Part shown: positions 12,560-25,259 of the stretch, piece by piece
Layout: each line of letters starts with the position of its first letter
How positions within the stretch are numbered: the first letter of the stretch is position 1
Source: Dichetophora obliterata
Taxonomy: Eukaryota; Arthropoda; Insecta; Diptera; Sciomyzidae
Length of the DNA stretch: 64,000 nucleotides
Assembly: GCA_963920525.1 (NCBI GenBank)
Contig: OY986438.1
Span: forward strand, 178,786,388-178,850,387
Reading direction: 5' to 3'
Made by a program: the position numbers and the translations under genes
Notes under the pieces: model-generated
What the model was told of the DNA's origin: nothing
The model's database searches: none
Seen by the model: only the letters and a program-made list of their open reading frames with translations

Positions 12560-13945
12560 ACAATGGGAGGGTACTTTATAGCAGTGAGGTTTCTATTATG
12601 GGAAAATACTGAATTTTAAAGTTTGAGGTGATGTTTGCTAGGTTTTGTTTTATAAACATAAGAGTTTTTTTGAAATTAAAAGTTTGCTCTAAAATTTTGA
12701 AAAATTTCAAGCTGAGAAAAATTAGATAGTTAATGAAAACAATTTTATGTGAAATGAAGATAGTTCAACTCAAAGAGCTAAACGGATGATTAACTTTGCA
12801 GCTGTTATTATGTGTGGTAAAAGTGATATATTTTATATAGAACAATTACTAGAACAATTAAATGGCACGTCTTATTCGCAATCATTTGTGTTCAAATATT
12901 TTAGATGTAACATGCTGAACACAAACGATCATAAGAAGCAATATAAAGGTCCTTTCAATGACTCAAATGATCAATTAATATTTTTGTAAACACAAAAATT
13001 TTCTTAGAACTGAGAAACTCAAAAAATTTAACTATACCAGCACAACAATTTCTCCACTTAGCATTGCATAAGAAATTTTTCATAATGTTAAATTTTTGCA
13101 GCTGCTAGTCGTATATATTTTTTTTATATTTGTGCGTTAGCATATCTCCTATTTAACGACTTGACAATCACTTGCATACAATATAAATATAAACGTAAGT
13201 ACATTTGCAAAAATATACACTCAACACACTCAGCAGCTGCCTCATAATAGAAGTTACTGGATACAATTTTATCCATAGAATAGAGCAATAAAATAAAATG
13301 TTATTTGCAATTCATTGCACATCGCTGCCAAAATGTTTATTGAATACTTTAAGCTGAAAACATGTTTTTTTTTCTCGCTCTCCAGCTATGTTTTTCATAT
13401 TTTGTTTTCTTTTTTTATTTTCGGCAATTATTTTCTGATTTTATAGATATTTGTGTTTTATTGTCGAATAATGACATTGTAAAATCTGCAGAGCATAAAA
13501 TAGTAGGCACAATATGAGTAAAAAATCAGATACCGATGTTAGTGTAATATTTCGAGTTATTCTATGCGATTTTAATAAAATGGATTTATTTAATAAGTAT
13601 TATTTATTATTTTTCCACTCCTACCTTTAAGAGTTTAATAGTGCGAAAGCATGACGTAAATTCGTATATAAAATCGGAAATGTGTTTAGTTTTAAAATTA
13701 ATAGTTGCAAGTCTTAAAAGAATTAATAGGAATTTTACATAATCGCTTTTCAAATCACAAAGATTTGTCTTGGACCGGAATCTTATGCACTACTGTGTTG
13801 TTCAATAAGTTACTAGGATCACAATAGAGATGGCGGTATTACGTCCGCCATTTTATTTTTATAAAAATGGTACTATTTTTTTTTGCACACGTGTAAAGTC
13901 TTATGTGCACCACGAAAAAGACCCCAATTGAACTACGTCAAAAAT
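12560..13945. other. Unassigned DNA
   Basis: AT-rich. At 13797-13860 a GTTCAATAAGTTACTAGG sequence beside AGATGGCGG and a CCGCCATTTT hairpin partner resembles the end of a mariner-like element, but I found no matching second end. Confidence 0.3.
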
Positions 13946-13949
13946 AATG

Positions 13950-16245
13950 AAGTAAACACCAAAAAAAGTTCATATATTTTTGAGTGTTACTTCATGTAAA
14001 GTAATTCCCCATTCTTGGGGCCTATTTCCAGTGGCGTAATAAGCGGGACCGCAGCTAATCCAGGGGCGCCCTCAAGTCCCTTCATGAAAATGATAAATGA
14101 AGTGAAGAACGATGCACAGTGTAAAATAAGCGGCCAAAAATCTAATACATCGATGTTTGAATTTTCCCAAAATTTTTATAGCTTTCAATAGAAAGTATCC
14201 TGGGTGAAAAAATCAAAATAATTTTTGTAATAATAGCAACCGTTTCGATATGACAAGCCATCATATTGCATTTTTTGAAAATACAATTTTCTTGTTATTC
14301 ACATTTTACTTAATTTTTTTAAATGTAAAAATAAAGTTTAAAATTTCTTATGTCTGACAACATTAATATTTTTGTTTACATTTTGAACATATGGTTTTTA
14401 ACTTATCATAAAAGTAAACACTAAAAGCGGGATACAAATTTTTAAATATTAAATTTTTAAAAGTGTTGAAAAAATAATTTTGATAAAATAATTAATAATC
14501 CATTTATTTATTATCACAAAAGAAATTGATGTTGCAAATTGCGTTGTTTTGAGAGAAGACTTAATGAAATTTTAGGCAAAAATGGGTTTCGTTTAAGTGG
14601 GAGGTGGATTTGACAAGCAGAGAGCGGATTTGTATAACTTTTTCAACATTTCTTAATTCTGTCAAGAAAGATATTCGTGCTAATTTTCATAGCTCTACGA
14701 TCACTCCTTCTATTTTTAGCCAAGAATGAGGACGTTATACTGAGCAACGGTTGTGTGTCAGTTCGTCATATTTTGTGACGTTAGCAAATTCTTTAGTTTT
14801 CATTTTACATTTACATTTAACATCTTGAATTTATCATTTCACCATTTATCATTTCAGAAAATTATTGATCTCATTTATTCAAACTTAAAGTTTGTTTAAT
14901 TTTTTTAAATAATTAATATGTTTTTTTATGTATACTTTGTGATAAAATCTTATATTTTTTATAAATTTTATTATTTTTGGTAGTATAAAAAATATTTTTA
15001 CATTATTACTTTTTTTTTTAAAAATACTATTAAAATAAAATATAAACTTATTTATAATACAATATATTTTTAAAATATAGCTTTTGCAATTAATGATGAC
15101 TATTGAATTAAAAAAGTCTCTTCTTAATCCTTTTTTTTTTTTTGTCAAGAGTTCTCTTGTTTTCTCCTTCGCTTCTAGTAACCTACTAATAACACCGTTT
15201 TACTCTATAAGTAAATAGCAGGGGCCTTTCGGAAACCTGCGGGCGGGCGCGCAAAATATAGTTACGCTACTGCCTATTTCATTAATTTTAGGAAATATTT
15301 CAGTTTTTTGTTTGCGTCTTATTTCACAATGAAATAAGCCTTAATGAAATTTTAGTTGGGGTTTATTTAATTTTAATTTTTTCTTGGGCTTTATTTCATT
15401 CGATTTTGGGGGTTATTTTATTTCTTAAATTTTGGAGTTAATTAATTTTATTTGGGTTTGCTTTCATTTTGCTTAATTAAGGTTATCGAAGAGTTACTTA
15501 CTATAAAATTCATTTTAATTTTTTTCACATTTTGTAGTTTTTGATCCTATTTTGCATTATTTTTTTCCGTGTAGTTGCGCCTTTTGCAAATTATTCCTTC
15601 TGTAAAAGGCGCATATGAAACCAACTATACGGGCAAAGTGAGTAAAATGGATTTGAGTTAAAACTTTAATAGAAGCTTTTATCGCATTTTATATATTTGA
15701 TCATCGTATCAAAAAAAATAACTGAATTGTACTTAAACTATTTACAAAACCAAAAGTAGTTATAATTAATCGCGACTTGTAGGTACCTTGTCCAAAAAAG
15801 GAATTAGTTATTAATTCTGGAAAATTAATTATATCCTTCGTAGTAAATAGTCGCTTTTGGGCTTCTTAAAGATTATTTTTCATGTGTTGATTTATTTCCT
15901 GTTAGTTCATAATTTTTGTATTATTTGTATTAGTCAAACTTTTCAGAAAATCTTCCAGTTTATAACTGGAGTACAATAGTGGCTATTCATTGGAGGTTAC
16001 TTCATTAATTTTGGGGGATATTTCATTGGAGCTTCTTTCATTTTTAACGTTGGGTGTTATTTCGTAATGAAAGAAACCCCAAGTTTTGGGACTTATTTAA
16101 TTTTCAGTTTGGGAATTATTTCATTGCGTTTGGGAATTCTTTAATTTTTTTCGTTTGGGGTTTATTTAATTTTCTTTGGGACTTATTTCATTGGGTGTTA
16201 TTGCATTGGGGCTTATTTCAATTGGGGTCTATTTTGTGGTGCCAG
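13950..16245 (+). repeat. Degenerate ~20-bp repeat tract (TTTGGGGCTTATTTCATT-like)
   Basis: Units resembling GGGGCTTATTTCATTTTT recur irregularly at 13950-14028, 15273-15480 and 15990-16245, with many variants (GGGACTTATTTAATTTTC, GGGAATTATTTCATTGCG). The first and second blocks were one until the hAT element at 14029-15272 landed inside a unit. 15480-15990 holds only isolated weak matches. A frame (16054-16317) through the repeats is a by-product of the periodicity. Confidence 0.6.
14029..15272. mobile_element. Non-autonomous hAT element, 1244 bp, exact boundaries
   Basis: Starts CAGTGGCGTAA and ends TTACGCTACTG, inverted ends matching at 10 of 11 positions. It is bounded by a perfect 8-bp target duplication CCTATTTC at 14021-14028 and 15273-15280. 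The CA...TG termini and 8-bp duplication are diagnostic of the hAT superfamily. The interior has A/T homopolymer runs and no recognisable transposase, so it depends on an enzyme supplied elsewhere. GC-rich subterminal stretches lie just inside both ends. The perfect target duplication suggests a fairly recent insertion. Confidence 0.88.
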
Positions 16246-16318
16246 TCTCATGGCAATCTGACAACTCAGTCTGGTATTAGCAGCTGTTCAAAAAGGAGGT
16301 GTTACAGTCTTTTTTAAT

Positions 16319-16770
16319 ATGGAAAAAATCAAGTGCTGTGATTTAATTTTTTTTAATTTGTACAACCAAAATATATTCATGAATAATTATTTGAAGCGTA
16401 TAAAGACTCTACACCTTCACTTGCAACAATGTACAACTAAGTTGCTGAGTTTAAACGTGGTCGTACAAGTCTTGAAGACGATCCACGTCAAGGACGTCCA
16501 AAAAGTGCATCAACACCAGAAATCATAGCAAAAATGCAAGATTTGGTTTCTGAAGATCGTCAATAACCTGAGAGGGATTTACTAGCAGCCGTAGATATCT
16601 AAATAGGTAGTCTGAGCCACATTTTAAGACAAGATTTGGGTTTCAAAAAAGTTAGTGCATATTGGGTGCCGCATTTGCTTACAATGGAACAAAAACATAT
16701 TCGAATGAGACTTTTTCAGCAACATCACAGTGCGACAGCCAAAACGAGAGTAAGAAACAGAAAAATGTGT
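16319..16770 (+). pseudogene. Mariner transposase N-terminal relic
   Basis: N-terminal, DNA-binding part of a mariner-family transposase. It begins MEKIKCC at 16319, followed by YLKRIKTLHLHLQQC, where the helix-turn-helix region is frame-damaged. In a shifted frame the linker EFKRGRTSLEDDPRQGRPKS (about 16446-16505) is unmistakable for mariners. EIIAKMQDLVSEDRQ then runs into stops near 16563 and 16600, and LRQDLGFKKVSAYWVPHLL and MEQKHIRMRLFQQ follow (16626-16720). The catalytic DD34D half is missing, so the copy is truncated and dead. The linker style suggests the irritans or a related subfamily, which is uncertain. Confidence 0.85.
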
Positions 16771-16888
16771 TCAATTATTTCTGGACTCCCAATCAAGAAT
16801 CTGGCACCCAAATTTTTCCATCACATCAGGTCAAAAAATTCTCTCTTAATCGTAAACTTAATCGTAAAAGCTAAAAGTTGTACGAGAG

Positions 16889-17407
16889 ATGGCAGAGCAG
16901 CTCAAAATCTTTCAATGCTGGATTCCTGGACATAAGGATTTTCTAGGTAGCTGTAAAGCAGATGAACTCGCTAGTGCAGTTACTACCAAGCAGCTGTCTT
17001 TAGACAGGACAAACCTTGGTATTCCTCTCACCACATGTAAACTCCTTACACATGAGTTATCCGGCATCAAAACCAACAAAAGATGGTCAGAATTTAAAAC
17101 GTGTAATATAACACGGCAAATCTGGCCTAAAATCAATCTAAAGCGTTCAAAATAACTCATTTCTTTAAGTAGAGACCACATTAGCACCATGATAGGGATC
17201 CTGACTGGGCACTTCCTCATTAGCAGGCACGCTCAAAGATTAAACATACCCTACAACGACTTTTGCAGATGTTGTAGAGATGAGGAGGAGGAGAACACTT
17301 TCTCTGCACATGCCCAGCGCTGGCTCAAAAACGTTTTCATCACTTTAACAACTGGTTTTTCAAAGACCTCAAAGAACTCTCGGAAATATCGGTATACGGA
17401 ATCCTAA
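16889..17407 (+). pseudogene. LINE RNase H and C-terminal relic (I/LOA-like)
   Basis: C-terminal end of a non-LTR retrotransposon polyprotein. CWIPGHKDFLGSCKADELAS (about 16915-16975) is the end of an RNase H domain, which removes template RNA during reverse transcription. After one in-frame stop at 17153-17155 the same frame resumes with TMIGILTGHFLI and a cysteine cluster CRCCRDEEEE (about 17255-17300), a zinc-knuckle-like tail found in I- and LOA-type elements. The frame then degenerates and ends at 17407. RT and endonuclease are absent. It abuts the mariner relic. It differs from the LINE at 20978-22140 in sequence and is probably a separate family. Confidence 0.8.
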
Positions 17408-17409
17408 GC

Positions 17410-18640
17410 TTTGTGAACAGCTCAAGCTGGCTTAAATAGCCACAGCTCATTCTATACGAAGTTTTAAAACAAGTCATATATGTATATAAACCGTCGCGTC
17501 CAAATGCGCGGTCTAAGTTTTAATTTTCTACCTTTTTTAAATGTTCTACAGGATACGGTTTGGTGAAATTATTTGAGGATTTTTGGGAACCAAGTTTCTC
17601 AGTGTATCGCGCCTCAGTGCATCGCGCCTCAGTGATTTGTTCCTCAGTGCATAAAAGTAGAAGAGTTTCCATTTAATTTCATGACATCTTACAAACATAA
17701 TATTTTACGTTAGTCCTACGTTGAGGAAAAAATTCGTAGTTCCACGTGTAGGTGTAGATTTCTATATCCATATACTTTGTGTTGATTTTGAAAAGAAAAA
17801 AAAATATTTTATTATGTGTTTAATTACATGAAGTAAAAAAAAAAAATTACATTTATTTGCCATGCAATTCATGCAAACATTACGGTTGTGATATGCTTCA
17901 AATATACATAGTTTTAAGGAAAATACTCATAGCCAAGTCATGATTGTATTTTACCTTCTGGTTTTTTCTCTAACGCAAAAGAAGCATCTACCTCGCTTCT
18001 TTATTTTGTCTGGAAGGCTTTTATTATGCCGGTTTTAAGATGTTCAAGTTTGCTGTAAAGAAGAAAAAATCATGAAGTAGAAAAAGAAGCAGAAAATATG
18101 CTGTTAACACTACCTTACTAGATGTATCTATGTAGTACACCACAACGTGCATGGTGTATTAATCTATACCCTAGCATGCGGAATTTTATATATTTGAAAG
18201 AAATTTTATAATTGAGATACTTAAAGTACATGATTGTAGTTCATACTAAGCATAAAATAAAAGCCATGTACGCTTTGATCCTAAAACTAAATAATTTCGG
18301 AAATATTTAAAAATGAGAAAAAAAATTAGTTTTCTTCACCAACGCAGGAATACGGCTAAGAATAAGAGAATCGCTTACATAAATCCCGTCAAAATGGAGG
18401 TAGATATATGACACGCCCATCTTTTTTGTAATGGGGATTGGTAATAAGCAAAAAAAAATATATCGTTAAGAAATTATCCCAGAGCAATTTCATTTTGCAC
18501 GCATTTTTTTTGTTCTCTTTTAGCACGGAAAACATAATTGATGAAAAGATACCAAACAAGCTCACTCGCGTCCACCTCCCATATAAGAGAAATCAGTAAT
18601 CTGTTTCAAGGGATCTGTTGCAGCATATACTTTGGGGAAT
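17410..18640. other. Mostly unassigned DNA with two short repeats
   Basis: At 17595-17650 the word CCTCAGTG occurs four times at about 15-bp spacing, two copies followed by CATCGCG. At 17703-17725 TACGTTAGTCCTACGTTGAG resembles one end of the TTAA-flanked MITE found at 39546-39782, but no second end was found nearby. The rest shows nothing recognisable. Confidence 0.4.
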
Positions 18641-18689
18641 TAATATAAAGACCGAATTTTTTTGCATTAAACATAGTTTTATTGTTTTT

Positions 18690-19640
18690 CGAAATATTCT
18701 TTATTGTGACTAATACATTTTAGCATTCGTTCGAAACATTTGTCATAACATTTATCCCATTCATCTGGAGACACCTCCTAAATATACGCTTTGAACGTAT
18801 CATCTGCTTCTTCTGGCGTTCTTCCTTTGATGTTCGGGAACAAAAAGAAGTCATTCAAGAATCACGGTCGATGTTTTGAGTGCTCAAAAACACCTTTGTT
18901 TGAGCTGATGTGTGGTAGCACGCATTGTCTTGATGAAGAATAATTTGTATGTACTTGTTTGTTTTCCTTATTTCACGAAACACTTCAGCCTAGCAAATGG
19001 TTGTGTATCATTTCGAATTGACTGTTATACGTTCACCAAGTGGTACCAAGGCAACATGACCAGTTTTTTTGAAAAAACGGGTGACCATTTGCTTCGCAGT
19101 GCTTCGAGCTAGAACAATTTTTGTTGAATTAGGTTAATTTTGAAAGACCCATAATATTCACTACTGTTAACTACTACTGTTTACTTCTGGGCTCACAGAT
19201 TCATAATTCGTCACCAGTCATGATCTTATCCTGAGCATTTCTTAGCACCAATCGACACATGTCTTTTTATGTGCGATTGTCAAATTATGTGGAATCCAAC
19301 GAGAACAAATTTTTTAAGTACTGTGAGTTCATATAAAATGATTTATATGCAAATAGAAGTAATGCCCAGGGATACCTTAATCTCACGGTGTGTTATATGA
19401 CGATCAAGCATTATCTGCTTGCGCACAGCATCAATGTTTTGTGGACAATTTGGACACCCTTCACGAAATTCGTCAGTGAGTGAAGTACGGCCTGGCCCGC
19501 TTTAATTCTGTGCACCACCGATATAAAGAGTTTTTGATGGTACTGTATTGTCAAAAGTCGAATTGAGTTCATCGATGCAATTTTATTGAGACAATTTACG
19601 TCGAAAGTTGCAAAAAATAATCCCATGAAAATGCTCACTT
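18690..19640 (-). pseudogene. Mariner transposase relic, minus strand
   Basis: Minus-strand mariner transposase with many lesions. In order: LTDEFREG near 19480; DRHITHREIKVSLGI near 19400-19355 (helix-turn-helix region); MTGDE near 19215, carrying the first catalytic Asp; QDNACYHTSAQ near 18930-18900, carrying the second; NDFFLFPNIK near 18860-18835, where the third Asp survives but the preceding SPDLAP-type segment appears deleted; and the C-terminal DEWDKCYDKCFERM near 18765-18725. Several stops and frameshifts separate these blocks, so it is inactive. It differs from the mariners at 16.3 and 45.2 kb, so at least three mariner lineages are represented. Confidence 0.82.
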
Positions 19641-20970
19641 GTTAATTCCGTTTTTTGCTGAAATTCCTTCTAATAATTTTAAAAGCACTGTAAAGCACTG
19701 TAAACAACGCAATAAGTGAGCGTTCACCAAAACGATGTGATTACGATAAGCTAGAAAATGTCTAACTTTTAAATAGAAACGTCAGTTCGACTGGAATGAC
19801 AATAGCTGCCAGATAGCGAAATATATGTTGGAGTCATATATTCCAAAAAAGTATCACATATCAAAAATATTTGATAAACATAAGTGTTTGGTAACGATGA
19901 AAAGTTAGTGAGTTAAAACGTTAGACTAATTCGCCCACCCCACATTTCGAAAAAGATCCAAAAGCAGTAATTTGAAATAGGTAATCTGATTTATTTTGAA
20001 AAAAAGTTAAAAACTAAGCACACATGCTTCTTTTTTTCAAGCAAAATTTATATAAAATTAACCTGATCAACCCTAATATTATGTTTCCATCTACTCGAAA
20101 TTTTAAGATTCTGTGAGATTTCGTAAGATCCATATTGAAATCAACAGGTAGCGCTCTTGACTGTCGCTCAGGTGTCCCAGGTTTGTATCCTGGCCGGGCA
20201 TTTTCATAGCAAGGGAGAGGAATGTTTCCACACTAGTTTTTAGAACTGGGAAGTGGACTGCTTCCAATTCACTTTTTAAGACAGTGGAAAGGAATTTTTC
20301 CACATTAATTTTTAACACAGCGGAAAAGAATGTTTCCTTTTAATGACATGCTATGTAAAAAAAGAAATGGAGTGTCCAATGGAAGGGAATGCTTCCTACA
20401 TTCCATGGAATGTCTTCTGTTTATATCCAGGAATATTTTCATTTCCTGGAGGGAAAATCAATGCAAAATCTTATAAAATGCAATGCGGTATCCTTGAAAA
20501 GTTATATCAGTATCCAGCACTATTCAGCTTATGTCAAACTTTTCATATTGGCGATTAGCAATTACAAAAAATCAAGTATTAAAAAAGGTATTATGAAAGG
20601 AAAGGAATAAATTAAATATGAAAATTAAAAAGCTTGGAGCTTCAGTGCGGAGCAATTGTTAGTGGCAAATTTGGAGAAAAATATTTAAGAGCTCCGGAAA
20701 TGGCAAAGGAAATGCAACAACGCAATTGCTCCTTCACGATTTACTCATTCATAAATTTATCAAATGAAGTCTTAATTATCAAATACAATCAAGCTGTTAT
20801 GACATACCAGATGGAAACTTTTTATAATCACTTTTTCAAAATCGCAAGATTTCGAGCAGATGGAAACATAGTATAACTACCCAACCACCCACCATTTGAA
20901 TGAAATTTGTAATCTGGTATTTTTTGAAATAAAAATTACTTCAGATCATTAAAATTTTATACACATAATA
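19641..20970. other. Unassigned repeats with a tRNA-like motif
   Basis: At 20148-20202 TAGCGCTCTTGACTGTCGC leads to CCAGGTTTGTATCCTGG, a perfect 5-bp stem with a 7-nt loop and a box-B-like core, as in the T arm of a tRNA. No matching acceptor 5' strand was found, so this is at best a tRNA-derived SINE relic. Downstream, GGAA(A/T)GT(T/A)TTTCC-like words recur at ~60-bp spacing (20215-20340). Two similar blocks with GTAATCTG at 19970-20020 and 20890-20940 suggest duplicated element tails. No gene. Confidence 0.3.
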
Positions 20971-20977
20971 TAATAAG

Positions 20978-22140
20978 TTGATTACAATTTGTATCACTAT
21001 AATATATTTAATCAAAAACTTGCCTCAGAGCAATAAAATTGGCACTCATAACTGTTTTATGATTAGAGATTTTGATTGTATGGGAAAAGCCAAGCGAACT
21101 CTGTTGTGCATTGCAAAAGAGGGGACAGGTTTAGGTAAAACTATCAGCAGTAGAAAGAAGGAGGATATTGCAAAGCACACTCCCTACATCGATCTATCAA
21201 GAGACGATATAGTAAAAAGGTATAACTTCGAAAAACACTTCGGAATTAAGCTTAGTACCAAGAAAGAGTGGGACAGCGAGATGATATCGCAAGTAAAGAA
21301 ACCACACAGTATAGCATGGTATACAGTTGGGTCCAAGACATTGGAAGGTATAGGCACAGGGGTGCACGGGCCAAGAACCAAGCACTTTGAACTTATAGGG
21401 ACAACACCCAGTATCTTCCAAGCGGAAATCCTAGCACTACAGCACCTAGCAGTGCACAATTCAATCTGGACCGTAAATACAAAGGTCAGGATATAGTTGT
21501 GATGTCAGACAGCCAAGCAGCAATCAAAGCATTAGTTTCCTGTGAGATATCATCGAGAATAACATGGGAATGCCTAACAAAACTCAATGAACTAGGCAAA
21601 AATAACACTGTTACTATACTTTGGGTCCCAGGATACAAAAGAATACAGGGTAACGAAGAAGCCGATGGTCTAGCGCGACAGGGTGCAGCCACAAAATTTA
21701 TAGGACCAGAATCATTCTGCGGATTGGGGACACATTCTTTAAAAGAAGAACTAAGAAGGGAGGAGAGGCATAAACGTTCTTAGGATTCTAACGGGGTTCC
21801 TTACAGGACACTGTACACTCAAATAACACCTGATTAAATTGGGCATAGAGAATGATAGTAACTGCCGTTTCTGTGAAGACGCAGAGGAGACTCCAATACA
21901 CCTACTTACAAACTGCGACGCCGTGGCTCGCAGACGTAAACTAGCACTGGGGAACTATGAGCTGATTCTAGAGCAGGTTTCATCCCTTGAACTTAAGAAT
22001 ATTTTCAAATTCATTAGAGAAATTCATTAGAAATTCATAAGAGAAATAATCCGCAAACCCAGCTGAGCTTTGAGAAGGAGGTACAATAGATCTCATTTAG
22101 GTCGTAGTACGCATCTCCACCACACAACATTAACATTAAC
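20978..22140 (+). pseudogene. LINE RNase H domain relic with 3' tail
   Basis: Carboxy-terminal part of a LINE polyprotein with a near-complete RNase H domain. WYTVGSKTLEGIGTGVHGP (about 21320-21375) corresponds to the first catalytic block, but the usual YTDGSK aspartate is Val here. FQAEILAL carries the catalytic Glu. After a frameshift near 21490, DSQAAIKAL carries the second Asp (about 21505), and WVPGYKRIQGNEEADGLARQ carries the last Asp (about 21625-21690). A frameshift near 21780-21839 leads to the tail NCRFCEDAEETPIHLLTNC, a zinc-knuckle-like segment, with a stop at 22030. The 3' untranslated region ends in short ACATTA units near 22125-22140. Two frameshifts and the lost Asp make it non-functional. 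Confidence 0.88.
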
Positions 22141-22149
22141 ATTGTATGG

Positions 22150-22625
22150 GAGATGGACGTGTTTGTATTCTAATTTTGTTCGTTTCTACACCAGCTATTT
22201 CATAACGGAGTCTTAGACTAGAACTTCTACTTTGATTTTTTTAAATTCTGACCTTGTATCGCATTTAATTTTGATAAAGTTTTAAGAAAAGAAAACATTT
22301 TGAACTCATAAAAAAATAACAAGTAATAGCGTCATTTATCTTCTCTGAAGCTAGTTAGTAGTTTGCCCACTTTCAAATGCTCGCTTATTTGTTGTAGTGC
22401 TTAATGCTCGAAATGCAATAATTAAAACATGATGATTTACTTCATGATCAACATTATCATGTTCAGCGTAAGCCAAACTAGTCTAAAGAGTCAACAGTAA
22501 ATGTTTAACTTGAGCTAAGAACCCGCATCGGAAGTGCTTCTAAGTGGAGCACCCTTGCGAACGTGAATTCATTCATTCTTTCCCTCGTTCCTTCACCTTT
22601 TCACTGTACTACTTTCTGCTATATT

Positions 22626-22657
<32 letters not shown>

Positions 22658-25000
22658 GTAACATTTATACGACAATCTATTTAGTTTGAGAAAACAACGC
22701 CAAGGTAAATGAAAAAGAAGGCAGCAAGATGTGCTTCGGATGGCATCAAATAGCTTCCGTTTCCATAGCTTTGCTTGGCGTGGCTGATATTTTATCTTAT
22801 CTTAACTTATCTTTCTCTTCATATCCCTGTCTCTCTTGCACTTTGACTATCGTTCTTTTCATCTAGGAGTATCTACAACAAGCGATTTTTTTTTAATATT
22901 TTTACTATTTCGAATTTTACTTTTCACAAGTAAAGAAATGAGGACAATGAAGACGAAAGAAAATTCAATATCTTTGCAAGTTTATGAAATTACTTTCAAA
23001 TTTTCAACGATTTCCTACTTTTTAAAGAAGCATTCTAAATTTATGGTTCGCTGCAACGTAATGCTATGCTGGCTAACATCCGCCGGCAGAATGACGATAC
23101 GGCTTGACTGCCTATCTGACGCTTCGTCGTTCGTAGTGGAGGAGGCAGAGGGGCAACAGAGTTAGTGTTTCACCAGAGTTTTCGCACATTCCGCTAAAGG
23201 AGCAGCACGATAGCAGCGGCAAAAGACAATTCAATTTCATCCTTGTGCAGGTATTTATTGAAAAACAATGGTTGAAAGTTTGCATGAAAGCAAAAACAAT
23301 AACAAAAACATCATATCCACCAACTATGGAAGCAGCTGAAGAGCCAAGGGGGAGGTGGAGGTTGCCAAAGTGGCAAAATAGCAGAAAAAGCATATCTAAT
23401 GAAATTATATTCAATTTTGTCTGCACTTACGTTATGGAAATTCATGAATGTTTGTTTGTTTGTATGTAGAAACGTGTGTCAGATGTGTGTATATGTGTGT
23501 GTGCAAGTGTGTTTTTCTACGAGCATCTCAACACCATTGCTAACAAGTCTTCGATTGTGTGAAAGTATGTGCGTCATGCACGATGTCCTTTACACTTTAC
23601 TGCTGTCAACACTAGAAAACAGGAAAAAAACATCACTTTGACTTTAAAAGATTCTGGCATAAAGCAAAAAAAAAAAAAACAAGAAACATTTCAGTTGTAA
23701 AAAACACGTCCAACTATCTGCACTTCAATCTGAGGCACCATAATTGCATTTGCATAAAGTCAATCGACTCTTGCATGTCTGCAATGTTGACATGTTTTCA
23801 CTCACATCCTGTTGGAAAAATATTAAGGAAATCGATCAAAGGGAATGATGGTAGCCAGTCGGCTGTAAAAGTTTTGCAAATATTTTTATTTATTAACTAT
23901 CGTTATTTTTATTTTGTGTCGCTTTTTTAAACTTAAAACAAAAATCGAGTTTTTCCATGCATTAAATAATAAATGAGGGACATTACATGCAAAGTTTTCC
24001 ACAGCCATTTAGAAGCTACTGAATATTGATGAGTTTTGTTTTGGAATTTTTTTCTTTACTATTTTAAAGATTATGGAAAAATAATATAAAGATTAATTTA
24101 ATTAAAGCTATTGTAATTAAATAAGTATGTAAAAGCAATTTCAGTTTTTTTTTAATTTTAAAAAAAGGTAAAAAACAGAGAAACCAAAAGATTTTATTAT
24201 GCGATTTGGAGTTATCTGAACGTCCAATTGCTTCATTTGTCTGTTAGTACTATTATTTTTTTTTCTGAGTTCTAGTTTTGTATATCTTTGAAGTAAACTT
24301 TTTATTTTATTCACTCTTTTTATTGAATTCAGTGCAAAATAACAAAATATTGTAAACTGAAAGGTGAAAAAATACCTTAAAACTCTGTGAAAAATTTGTG
24401 AGTTCATGAGCTTTTCGCCAAGACATGCTCCAAAAATGTGGTCATAAGGTCCTATTTTCTTAGTTTTAGCCAAACCAAATATTAGGAACATGTTAAAAAA
24501 GAGCTACTACCATTTTTTTATTGCTACAGCAAAAATTTAATATTAAAGAGGTTTTTTGAAAACATATTATTTAATTGAACTTTTAGACAAAAAAATTTGA
24601 TGGAAATTGATTGGAAAATGGCTAAAATATTTGCTTGAAAAATCAAAATTTGAAATTGCAATCGTTTTTTTCGCATTCTGAGGTGATGGCCTTGCTTCAA
24701 AGAAATGTGTTTTACCGAGAAAATCTACAGTTAACGAGATGTAACAATAATTTTTTGTCATAATAACGGAAATTTTTTAACATAATATCCGTGGAAAATA
24801 ATACCAAATAAAACTTTCGTCTACCAAAAAGTTAATGCCAAAATAAAGGACATTTTTCATATTTATTATTTGGATGAAGTTTCACCCTCACAATATATAT
24901 TTACACAGGATACATAAGTAAATGCTTATGATAGGGTATCCGTAAGAGATAGCGAAAAATGTCTAAAGTGTTTGTTGTACATCTTAGAAATTAGAGCTTC
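22150..25000. other. Largely unique DNA, no supported gene
   Basis: Contains a 37-base T run near 22626-22658 and a TG-rich stretch at 23470-23510. The stretch 22500-23830 is less repetitive and richer in GC than most of the window and may be host intron or intergenic sequence, but no frame has a credible protein. The segment at about 24580-24730, read on the minus strand, resembles 35470-35660 (shared CCATTTTC, TTTTCATCAAATTTT and AAAAAACGATTG words), so one family of degraded interspersed repeat is present at both. Confidence 0.4.
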
Positions 25001-25259
25001 CAATTTCGGGACTCAAAGGCAATTTCGAGATTGATAATTTAGAATCCCGGGATTTCAAAACTGATAAAAATTAACTTTATAACAAACAAATTATAATTTG
25101 TGTGCAAGTTCTGAAAGTTCGGATATTTTTAAAAAAAAAATTAAATTAATTAAGTTCAATGGAATTTTAAAAAACAAAAAGTACATTTATTTTATTTATT
25201 TACCAGCTGAAAGCCGGCGCGTTGCTGCCACGCTCCCTTGAATGTGTTGGTTCTAAATA

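Noticed and set aside
16054..16317. 87-codon Phe/Trp-rich frame
   Set aside because: It only translates the TTATTTCATT-type degenerate repeat.
20148..20202. tRNA gene
   Set aside because: A T-arm-like stem-loop is present but no complete cloverleaf or acceptor stem was found.
24141..24491. 116-codon minus-strand frame
   Set aside because: Lys/Ile/Phe-rich peptide as expected from translated AT-rich DNA; no motif.
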